From the IMG/VR virus record IMGVR_UViG_3300033273_000608, positions 1-42,267 of that record: a stretch of DNA of 42,267 bases. One strand, written 5' to 3'. The notes beneath the pieces were generated by a model, which was given only the letters and a program-made list of their open reading frames with translations, was not told where the DNA came from and searched no databases. Of this stretch, positions 9,201 through 15,494 are shown piece by piece; positions within the stretch are counted from its first letter, which is position 1; every line of letters starts with the position of its first letter. The translations under genes were made by a program, and so were the position numbers. The DNA comes from a virus.

Positions 9201-10933
9201 GCTCCAGGAGTTACTAAATCAGAATCTGTTGGAGTTCCCAATCCGATACTCATACCGTCTGTTACAGCTATACCAGAAGAAGTAGAGTTGATAGTAAAAG
9301 AACCACCATCCTGAGAAACTGTGATATTGTCTCCTGCAATTATATTGGTTGCGATTCCTGTAAGTCCAGAACCATCACCATCAAATGATGTTGCAGTAAC
9401 AACACCAACAGACATTCCGTTTGATGATGTATTTCCTACAGAGAGAACCTCATCTAATGAGGCACTTCCAGCACCGCTATTTACAACTGTTTCCCACTTA
9501 TTTTCTGATGCGTTATATTGAAGAATATATCCATCTGCTAATCCAGAAATATCAACATCAGAGAGATCTTTAATATATCCTGCTCCACCACCTCCGATAG
9601 TGGATAGTTGTTGCTGAATGCGAGTAACAAAAAGTTGATAATGCTTTGAAAGATCATCTAATGTTGCAAATTTTTGATCGATCGGAGTAAGAGGATCTTT
9701 TCCTGCTCCAATATCTTGGTTTACTTCTGAAGGTTCATTTATGATTTGCTCATTAAGTTTAATTTGAGTTTTTTTTATATCCTCTACGATTTTGTAGATA
9801 GATTTAATGTCACTTTCAATTGGTAAAAATCTTTTATTAGATTTTTTTATAGACTCTTGAAGTGTAATAATATCATCATCATAATATTTTACTTTGGGGG
9901 CTTTAGAAATTTCTTCTTTTAACTCAGTAAAATACTTAAGAAGTAATTCGTCAGTTTTTACACTCTCTTGATTATACTTCTCTAATTGTTCTTGTATGGA
10001 TTTCTTTAGTTTATTGTACTCACCTTGTATCTGTTTTTTTAATTTTCTATCATCATCTTTGAACTCATTATGAAGATCAAAAATTTTCTGAGATGATTCT
10101 TTGATCTCTGCGAGTATTTGTTGCTTATCTTCTGCAAAATTATCTTTTACTTCATTAATAAGAACTTTATTCTCAAATACCTTTACGTCAACAGTTTCAA
10201 GGATTGAGTCGAGTTCTAAACTTATTTTTTCTTCGACAGTTCCAATACTGTCATTTACATTGTCAAGACTTTCCTCAACTCCTTTAAAATTTGCCTCAAT
10301 CCAAGGAAAGTTCTTTTTGACAATTTCAATATCTTCTCTAATAGATTGAAGATCTTCATCATAATATTTTGGTTCTGGGAGATTTTCAATATCCTCTTTG
10401 ACGATATTGATCCTATTTTGTATGTCATCAATATACTCATCATAATACTTTACTTCGGGAAGTTCTGATATAGTATTACGGACAAGATCAATCTGCTCAC
10501 AGATTGCTTCAACTTCTGTGTCGTAGTATTTTACTTCTGGTATTTCATTTCTTATTTCATCAACGATCTCGCAAAGTTTTTCTAACTCTGCGTCATAATA
10601 TTTAATTTCTGGGATATCGGGGATTTGATCTCTGACATCATTGATTATTTTTAAAAGTTCTGGCCATGGAGGAATAATATCCTCAATTTCAGCAAAAGTA
10701 TTCCCTTCAGCATCCTCTATGGATACTGTCTCTTCGCTTAAAATTTCTGTAAAATCTTCAACTGAGGGAAGATCTTCGTTATCTGGTATATCTTTTATCG
10801 ATGGTAATATATTATTCTCTACTAAACTATCCAAAGAAGGTAAGTCGTCTTTACCTTCTTCAATAAAATCCTCAACAGAGGGTAAATTTTCATCAATAAG
10901 ATCTTCAATAGAAAGCAAATCTTCCTTAGACAT
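6203..10933 (-). CDS. Coiled-coil and PKD-repeat appendage protein
   Basis: A 1576-aa protein with clear modules. Residues 5-75 are acidic with repeated LPS(V/I/L)(E/D/K) motifs. Residues 90-400 are helical with five KYYD motifs (111, 135, 162, 189, 349) at 24-27-residue intervals except the last, probably a segmented coiled-coil stalk. Residues 445-530 are a Gly-rich linker with VVTATSFDGDGSGLTGI. Residues 620-1040 contain four PKD-like Ig domains marked by WGDG at 643, 747, 860 and 981, each followed by an HT(Y/F) motif. The C-terminal 500 residues are Gly/Ser/Thr-rich. PKD domains are extracellular adhesion modules, so a host-contacting fibre or neck/tail whisker is plausible. It follows gp16, where T4 has gp17. 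The start at 10933 has AGG about 12 nt upstream. Confidence 0.8.
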   Translation of the reverse strand: MSKEDLLSIEDLIDENLPSVEDFIEEGKDDLPSLDSLVENNILPSIKDIPDNEDLPSVEDFTEILSEETVSIEDAEGNTFAEIEDIIPPWPELLKIINDVRDQIPDIPEIKYYDAELEKLCEIVDEIRNEIPEVKYYDTEVEAICEQIDLVRNTISELPEVKYYDEYIDDIQNRINIVKEDIENLPEPKYYDEDLQSIREDIEIVKKNFPWIEANFKGVEESLDNVNDSIGTVEEKISLELDSILETVDVKVFENKVLINEVKDNFAEDKQQILAEIKESSQKIFDLHNEFKDDDRKLKKQIQGEYNKLKKSIQEQLEKYNQESVKTDELLLKYFTELKEEISKAPKVKYYDDDIITLQESIKKSNKRFLPIESDIKSIYKIVEDIKKTQIKLNEQIINEPSEVNQDIGAGKDPLTPIDQKFATLDDLSKHYQLFVTRIQQQLSTIGGGGAGYIKDLSDVDISGLADGYILQYNASENKWETVVNSGAGSASLDEVLSVGNTSSNGMSVGVVTATSFDGDGSGLTGIATNIIAGDNITVSQDGGSFTINSTSSGIAVTDGMSIGLGTPTDSDLVTPGALNTFTTETKVTDSIDDLNELMFNVIRNTAVTEVDFEGFPLAGGSPLGIALTITHSGNANRYDIDWGDGSSDTASSLATVSHTYTQSSGGTNTVTVTAYNNNGVGAGHSFTVIKSNYVVVYTPDPGIAFEMFAAVSGGSSISLWDSGTPVYLENSTSNVTGFAVTYSLDWGDGDIITINQNSDPGGVGGGRTVHTYNNSSEQDTEYTVDLELSSHPAANPGVIPVNGTQTFRVYSTHTPSFSNTPLIGINSSSNSGFPVIFTNTTEDTIGSFTTFGNTYRWTWGDGSTDNVNVGSGSAGDNDVDISHTFALTDEQQSVGTSRTFAVNLRAITNHTSSPFITDNVVVTVEPETRSIFTGVATVISDRTGDNSQDLYDGVDIFGRNRRVGIFTNTSQNADDYVFAWGDGSSNDTIANNEAIGGTSTPINHTFQGSTGNKIVTLTANGTPGTLVQNGRQSTVTMQLNAVPSAPTSLSASTLTLSTGSEGTSPLLCANATDNTSGSGIPSGSSVTRYATASTIQTNNLNDINGSHTGILTALYNGSADGQKTFTTSTGETGTFTSLVITSEGDAHDEISSSTYPTGFFQCFTARISKALSGIDTGVNDFGMTHSTGSCGLVTFVKDNLNSTPSVTAGTLSEGTGGTKKYISGIPYYNTGSPSLNLTGVEVTNFMGQTYRNITSPVEVDPGTNQESTSGNVIGNNDYNYSDIDGDTTFLSGGIPIANTGVGVAYTFGTLAVPITSSSVRSVQTIKVRAKNPRGNGSYTTNSTKIQVHTASQSGINETAIAVSDSLGSNFDDDGVRVFDFSSATANTPSFDGSTNFYTNNTYSESSDPGVSGTKEATVRLGVLKHDTTDYSSGFLPVGPDRSSDTGTQFFTFAFRRQVVANFDINITSSGISGLWIAAPGTDIDDASGLNGWLRADQTFGGSGTPGSDTANGGNGSDGCAFTSGDRIAASTSLSGGYTMTLGDQNMSDATGNVVLVRIALASGQSVTALSIGVAA

Positions 10934-10975
10934 TTATTAGTAACCTATGTACTTTGGGATTTCTCTCCCTTTCAG

Positions 10976-11404
10976 TTATTTAGGATCTTCCTTAAGTCCA
11001 TCCTTTAACATCTTGGCAAGTTCTGCAGTAGAACCAACGAATAATGCATTGTTTACTGTAGACGGACCTTTAACCGCTTTATCTTCCTCAACATCTTTGA
11101 GTTTTTTCTGCAGGTCCATCAACTTGTCAGTTGCATCAGATACACTCTTAATCAACTGACCAGCAACTTCATAGGCTCTTGGTTGCTCAGATTCTTGTGC
11201 TAATTCGAGCACACCATTCAGTGCTTCTTGCCCCTTCTCAATGATTGAATAAAGATTACCTCTTGTATAATCGTAATCTTTTTTGATGTCGTCAGCAGTT
11301 GCTTTGATCTTGTCGATTTTCTTTTCAACAACCTCAGGGTGAACGATATCATTTGACACATCGAACGCATTATTAAGATCGTCGTACTTTTTTGTCATCT
11401 TCAT
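10976..11404 (-). CDS. 16: Terminase small subunit gp16
   Basis: A 142-aa protein matching the T4-like gp16 family of DNA-packaging proteins, with the typical segments DYDYTRGNLYSIIEKGQEAL, QPRAYEVAGQLIKSV and NNALFVGSTAELAKMLK. It is mainly helical. In T4, gp16 forms ring oligomers that bind DNA and stimulate the large terminase gp17 in the cytoplasm. T4 gp16 is 164 aa, so the length is normal. The start overlaps the gp15 stop in ATGA (4 nt); a second ATG two codons in (11398) is an alternative. The gp17 gene does not follow directly in this window: five appendage genes do. Confidence 0.88.
   Translation of the reverse strand: MKMTKKYDDLNNAFDVSNDIVHPEVVEKKIDKIKATADDIKKDYDYTRGNLYSIIEKGQEALNGVLELAQESEQPRAYEVAGQLIKSVSDATDKLMDLQKKLKDVEEDKAVKGPSTVNNALFVGSTAELAKMLKDGLKEDPK
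10977..10983 (-). promoter_or_regulatory. Late promoter box CTAAATA at the end of gp16
   Basis: The minus strand reads GATCCTAAATAACTG. The box covers the last sense codons and stop of gp16 and lies about 45 nt upstream of the 1576-aa gene, which it would drive as a separate late unit. Confidence 0.5.
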
Positions 11405-12399
11405 GAGATCGTTCCGCTAAATCCAAAGTCATCGCCTTCCGCGATGAGTGCATCATCAGCATCATTGATTACCTTAATAGGTGAACCCTTGACATGAGAT
11501 ACAATAGTGGTATTATCTTGACCACGATTGACTGTGATCTTATTACCAGAGATGGATTTGATAAACAATTCCTCACCATTTAGATCGACATATGTCTTGG
11601 CAGTGAGACCACTCGCATCTTCGACTTCGATTACCTTAGTTGTTATAGTGATGTCATCGGTGATTGTTGTTGCAACTTCACCAGTATAATCCTTGATCGC
11701 TCTAGGAGTGACAGTGTAAGAAATATCTCTTGTGGTGCTTCTGGAATCTCCAGAAATATAAGATACTTTTGCAACCTTGATGATGTCTCTCGTTGCAGAG
11801 GAGACAGGACCGTACATGTATGTTTTTGCAGTAAATCTTAAGGTATACAGAAGGACTCTTCTCTCCTTAAAATCTCCGTCATAATCATCTTGCATTGTGA
11901 TGTTCTCAAGCACAACGGGAACATCTCTTTTTTCCTTGATACCCTCAACTAACTCAACAGTCAAGTTATACGCTGGTTGGAAGTATGGAAGAATTTGCTC
12001 AACAATTTGCAGCGCATCATCATTCAACTTACACATAATTGCAAGTTCAAATTGCATATTATATGGAACTGGCATGAAACCTTTTTTTGTTTCCTCACCA
12101 GTGTTTGGATCCTTAACAACGAAGGTTTGAGTGGTTGTTACTTTCCTTGATGGATCGTAGGTCAAACCAGTAAACTCAAATGACATTCTTGGCAATGTCA
12201 TTGCAGTCGATCTATTTAAATCTGCCTGCTGCTCAAGTCTCGCAAGAAACTTTTGTGTGGGACCATATGCTAAGGGCACTTTGGTCACGCTAACAACCGA
12301 ATCAGATGCATTGGTCGCTTTTATTGTCAAGCTATTAAAGAGAGTACCAAATCCAATGATGGTCCTCCTCAATATCTCGTTATAAAAATACTCAAACAT
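11401..12399 (-). CDS. 15: Tail sheath stabiliser and completion protein gp15
   Basis: A 332-aa homologue of T4 gp15, which caps the tail tube and sheath and joins the tail to the head neck. The N-terminus MFEYFYNEILRR matches the T4 start MFGYFYN; the segment LQIVEQILPYFQPAYN is nearly identical to T4; TLPRMSFEF and MYGP are also family-like. T4 gp15 is 272 aa. The extra length is a C-terminal extension (residues about 235-332) with VIEVEDASGL and GEELFIKSISGN, similar in style to modules in the larger virion proteins. It is coupled to gp16 by a 4-nt overlap and preceded by a late-promoter box. Confidence 0.92.
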   Translation of the reverse strand: MFEYFYNEILRRTIIGFGTLFNSLTIKATNASDSVVSVTKVPLAYGPTQKFLARLEQQADLNRSTAMTLPRMSFEFTGLTYDPSRKVTTTQTFVVKDPNTGEETKKGFMPVPYNMQFELAIMCKLNDDALQIVEQILPYFQPAYNLTVELVEGIKEKRDVPVVLENITMQDDYDGDFKERRVLLYTLRFTAKTYMYGPVSSATRDIIKVAKVSYISGDSRSTTRDISYTVTPRAIKDYTGEVATTITDDITITTKVIEVEDASGLTAKTYVDLNGEELFIKSISGNKITVNRGQDNTTIVSHVKGSPIKVINDADDALIAEGDDFGFSGTIS

Positions 12400-12421
12400 T
12401 GTTAAGGTTTAATGATAATAT

Positions 12422-12428
12422 TATTTAG
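12422..12428 (-). promoter_or_regulatory. Late promoter box CTAAATA over the gp14 stop
   Basis: The minus strand reads CCCTAAATAATATT. The TAA in the box is the gp14 stop codon (12425-12427). The gp15 ATG follows about 24 nt later, fitting the short leaders of T4 late transcripts. Confidence 0.5.
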
Positions 12429-13849
12429 GGAATACCAAATGGGTTTTGTTCACTAAAGTCTAAAATAGAATCTGCTTCAGTTTCAATGTTTACATTATCT
12501 GCAAAACCATCATCAGGTGGATCAGTGTTTATAACTCTCAATTGATGCGAAGCACCTGAAGTTGATCCAACAATATTTTCTCCAACAGTGAAGTCTCCTC
12601 CGACTTTGTAAATTTCTAGCTCGTTAGTTGTAGAATCCCATCTCTTAACTCTTGCTGTCGTTCCGCTGATTGATCCAGTCACAACTTCATTAAATGCAAA
12701 GTCTCCTGTCGAATCCAGGTCTGGGTTTGCAATAGTAATTGTTGGAGCAACTGTGTATCCAGCACCAGAGTTTGTGAAGTGAATTGCACTGATTGTTCCA
12801 GCAGCACTTACAATCGCTGTCGCAGCAGCAGACACAGTTGAGACACCAGAGATTGTAATAGTGGGGTTGACTGTATATCCAGCACCAGCGTTTGTGATGG
12901 TTGCAAGACCAACTACTCCAGTGTTGATAACAGCAGTTGCAGCAGCTCCTGCACCTCCTCCACCAATAAACTGCACACTAGGTGGTGTAGTATAACCAGC
13001 ACCAGGATTAATAATATCTACCTGCTGAACAGATTTAAGTGCTGGATTAAGATTATCAGTACAAACTCTGATACCACCAATAAACACAGCGGTTCCTATA
13101 CCAGTCGTCCCAGTGATAGGTGCGGAAGAGATCGCAACTCGTGGGGGAGAACTATAGTTACTTCCTCTATTAGATATGACGAAGTTCTGAATACCTCCAT
13201 TAAACAATGAAATAACTGCAGTTGCAGTGACGCCAGTCCCTACGAGTGTAAGTGTCTGTGAGGGACCTGTGAGGGTGCTGATACCATCCTCAGTCTCTCC
13301 AGTGAGTTCTCCGCCAACCAGTACATCATCTATATCATCAATACCAGTATCGATGAGTTCATCCTCAAGTCTGAAGAGTTCACATCTCAACTCATAAACA
13401 TAATTTTTCTGAAGTTGATAAAATGGTCTCTCATGTTCTACATACTTAATCTCGAATAATCTATCACCAAGTGGGAAGTAAACTAAATCTCCCTCTTTTG
13501 GTCTGGTTGAGAGTTTGATATTCGTTTCGTTCTTAATCAAAGGTTGGATATAGTTCTCCCACCTTTCTTTTGATATAATCAAATTCAGTTCATTCGTTGC
13601 TTGAATACCAAACTTAGATAATAGAGTTGGATTATCTCCATATCCATCTACATTCTCAACATACGCTTCTATGGGATATGCATCATCAAATGATGACTGA
13701 ATTACCTCACGTATTACAGATTTCTCAGTAACATACTTTCTGGGAAGGTAATGCACCTCAACCCCATACATCTTCAACTGTTCGTTGATAAGATCTTGGA
13801 GCAGATTTTGTTCTGTCCTAGCGCCTTGCTGAAAATATGGATTAAGCAT
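12425..13849 (-). CDS. 14: Neck protein gp14, enlarged by beta repeats
   Basis: A 474-aa homologue of T4 gp14 (256 aa), which with gp13 seals the portal after packaging and receives the tail. The family core lies in residues 1-165: LNPYFQQ, GVEVHYLPRKYV, PKEGDLVYFPLGDRLFEIK and PFYQLQKNY match T4 motifs. The C-terminal SEQNPFGIP resembles the T4 end. Between them lies an insertion. Residues about 225-375 contain four GxGY/GxNY repeats (230, 284, 323, 363), each followed by a PP or xP and a hydrophobic strand. Residues 382-440 form a second module with two GE.(V/I).GS.SG segments. Both modules recur in neighbouring virion proteins. The gp13 gene lies 4 nt upstream. Confidence 0.9.
   Translation of the reverse strand: MLNPYFQQGARTEQNLLQDLINEQLKMYGVEVHYLPRKYVTEKSVIREVIQSSFDDAYPIEAYVENVDGYGDNPTLLSKFGIQATNELNLIISKERWENYIQPLIKNETNIKLSTRPKEGDLVYFPLGDRLFEIKYVEHERPFYQLQKNYVYELRCELFRLEDELIDTGIDDIDDVLVGGELTGETEDGISTLTGPSQTLTLVGTGVTATAVISLFNGGIQNFVISNRGSNYSSPPRVAISSAPITGTTGIGTAVFIGGIRVCTDNLNPALKSVQQVDIINPGAGYTTPPSVQFIGGGGAGAAATAVINTGVVGLATITNAGAGYTVNPTITISGVSTVSAAATAIVSAAGTISAIHFTNSGAGYTVAPTITIANPDLDSTGDFAFNEVVTGSISGTTARVKRWDSTTNELEIYKVGGDFTVGENIVGSTSGASHQLRVINTDPPDDGFADNVNIETEADSILDFSEQNPFGIP
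12751..13015 (-). repeat. DNA-level copies of the GxGY repeat in gp14
   Basis: The stretches 12751-12777 and 12871-12897 match at about 25 of 27 bases and lie exactly 120 bp (40 codons) apart. A third, weaker copy covers about 12990-13015. They encode the GAGYTxxP segments of gp14. The near identity points to recent tandem duplication or gene conversion. Confidence 0.7.
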
Positions 13850-13853
13850 GATA

Positions 13854-14696
13854 TCAACCTATAAAATCCAGTGGGGGAAGTTCATAAGTGTTTGACATTT
13901 GCTCTTTGATCATTTCTAAATCTTTTTGAGCATCATCATAAATTTGTCTACCGTTAAGTTCTACTCCTCCAGGCAATTTGACACCTTGGAACTTAATAAG
14001 GTTTTGACCCCACTGCCTCTTCATGAGAGCTGTAGCATATTTTTTTAAGAAAGCGTCGTTATAAACTCTTGTAAAATCATTTGGATCAATGAGTCTGTAG
14101 CAGTCAATAATAAGGTAATCATCAACTGCCACGTCACCAAAGTCGATATCTAAGTATAGTCTATTTTGTCTTTGGTTAAATCTTATTTGCTTATCATTAT
14201 TCAGAATAAAATCTAAATCTTCCAAATACCTTTTTGTCATTGCATATGTAAGGATCTCAGTCGATCCAAAATAATACATGTCATTAAGGAACATCTGATA
14301 CTTCACACTGAACATATTATTTGTGGAAGTTTGTGGTCCGTCATACTTAAAGATCTTGTTGATCCCTATGACTGATGGTGGAACTTGAATATAGTTACTG
14401 TTTTCTTCATAATCAAATGTAGTTGATAATCCTACAGTTGATGTTGCGGTTGTTGTAACGATACCGATAGGGTTATTACCACCTCTTCCTTGTCCTCTAT
14501 CTTTATCTGCTTGTGTTATCTTATACTTTAAGAAAGTTTGAATGACACCATCAAAATGACGCTCATGAAAATACTGTAGAGCATCATCAATAATATCCTC
14601 TACTTGCTCATCAGCAATATTGATTTCTAGGACCGGAGCACCAAGTTGTCTTTTGCAATAATTTATTAGGTCTGCCCTACTAGATGGTTGTGCCAT
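13854..14696 (-). CDS. 13: Neck protein gp13
   Basis: A 280-aa homologue of T4 gp13 (309 aa), a head-completion/neck protein that binds the filled head before tail joining. Diagnostic segments are LGAPVLEINIADEQVEDII, ALQYFHERHFDGV, KKYATALMKRQWGQN, the motif LPGGVELNGRQI and the end PPLDFIG, all aligned by eye with T4 gp13 (LGAPIINVELTPDQI, EYHFDGL, LPGGVTIDGQRL). A good ribosome-binding site (AGGAG, 14710-14714) and a CTAAATA box precede it. It is followed after 4 nt by gp14. Confidence 0.92.
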   Translation of the reverse strand: MAQPSSRADLINYCKRQLGAPVLEINIADEQVEDIIDDALQYFHERHFDGVIQTFLKYKITQADKDRGQGRGGNNPIGIVTTTATSTVGLSTTFDYEENSNYIQVPPSVIGINKIFKYDGPQTSTNNMFSVKYQMFLNDMYYFGSTEILTYAMTKRYLEDLDFILNNDKQIRFNQRQNRLYLDIDFGDVAVDDYLIIDCYRLIDPNDFTRVYNDAFLKKYATALMKRQWGQNLIKFQGVKLPGGVELNGRQIYDDAQKDLEMIKEQMSNTYELPPLDFIG

Positions 14697-14709
14697 TTAA
14701 CAAACTATT

Positions 14710-14725
14710 CTCCTAACATATTTAG
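14710..14725 (-). promoter_or_regulatory. Late promoter box and strong RBS for gp13
   Basis: CTAAATA on the minus strand (14719-14725) includes the TAA stop of the 128-aa gene. AGGAG (14710-14714) lies 13 nt upstream of the gp13 ATG. The neck cluster gp13-gp14 can thus start its own late mRNA. Confidence 0.5.
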
Positions 14726-15108
14726 GGAGCAGATGAAATACCTGCTTCTACCATAATATTTCCGTTCACGATACTGTAAACAGTAGATCCTGAACTTACC
14801 AAAACATTATATACATATCTTCCTTCTTTTAAGTTTCTTGTATCAGTTGATCCAAGAGAAACTTTAAACTTGCCATCATAAGCACTTGTAAATCCTACAG
14901 TGAAACTGGTAGTAACTCCGAGTGTTGCACCAATAGCAACACTCTTTGCCATTTGAGCAGAACCCGAATATCCAGTGAAGTTAAATGCAGAGTTTGATGT
15001 ATTAACTACATTAAAGTTAGCATTAAAATCTGCACCAGTGTGAATAGTAAAGTTAGCCGCCTTAGGTACACCAGCGTCTGGATCAAAAGTGATATTCTTG
15101 CTAGGCAT
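14722..15108 (-). CDS. Small beta-rich structural protein
   Basis: A 128-aa protein, beginning MPSKNITFDPDAGV and rich in Asn, Ser, Thr and Phe in alternating patterns typical of a beta sandwich. The segment GKFKVSLGSTDTRNLKEGRYVYNVLV looks like an Ig-like or upper-baseplate fold seen in tail proteins. No signal peptide, membrane helix or catalytic motif is seen. Proteins of this type occur next to gp13 in cyanomyoviruses, so a virion role is likely, but I cannot name it. The start overlaps the upstream 59-aa gene by 8 nt. Confidence 0.75.
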   Translation of the reverse strand: MPSKNITFDPDAGVPKAANFTIHTGADFNANFNVVNTSNSAFNFTGYSGSAQMAKSVAIGATLGVTTSFTVGFTSAYDGKFKVSLGSTDTRNLKEGRYVYNVLVSSGSTVYSIVNGNIMVEAGISSAP

Positions 15109-15280
15109 TGGGCATTCCTATGATTGACATCGTTTCCTGTTGTTTATAATAAAGTTTGCAAAATGACTTTGCAATATTTCTAAGAGTGTCACGATCATCA
15201 CAACTATCTATCTCAGATGCTAGTTGCGAATATGCAAACATCTTTGATAGATTGCTAAGTTCGATATTGTCGGGATCCAT
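15101..15280 (-). CDS. Small conserved phage protein, unknown function
   Basis: A 59-aa protein, MDPDNIELSNLSKM..., mainly helical, with one Cys pair region (DSCDDRDT, FCKLYYKQQ). A longer frame reaches 15313, but the Shine-Dalgarno sequence AAGGAGAT lies 7 nt upstream of the ATG at 15280, which fixes this start. The gene overlaps its upstream neighbour by 26 nt and its downstream neighbour by 8 nt. Such packing suggests co-translation with structural genes. No function can be assigned. Confidence 0.7.
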   Translation of the reverse strand: MDPDNIELSNLSKMFAYSQLASEIDSCDDRDTLRNIAKSFCKLYYKQQETMSIIGMPNA

Positions 15281-15494
15281 TGATAATCTCCTTAAGTAAA
15301 AACTTGATTTCATCTAGTTCGCCCTTAATGTTAGCAACTTCTTCTTCGATTGTCTGTACCTTTTGATTCTCTTTGGATTTTACACTCCTTCTTTCAACAT
15401 ATTGATTATAATCTGTTCTATTCACGTTAATGATAGCATTAGTTTCGGGATCTCTTGCGAGATCCCCATGTCCTTCAACTGTGTAATAATCCAT
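15255..15494 (-). CDS. Small conserved coiled-coil protein
   Basis: A 79-aa protein. Residues 1-40 (MDYYTVEGHGDLARDPETNA.. INVNRTDYNQY) are a conserved-looking head of a type I associate with cyanophage genomes. Residues 41-75 form a short amphipathic coiled coil (VQTIEEEVANIKGELDEIKF). The ATG shares one base with the stop codon of the 2494-aa gene (TGATG), so translation is coupled. A minor structural or assembly factor is plausible from context only. Confidence 0.75.
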   Translation of the reverse strand: MDYYTVEGHGDLARDPETNAIINVNRTDYNQYVERRSVKSKENQKVQTIEEEVANIKGELDEIKFLLKEIINGSRQYRT

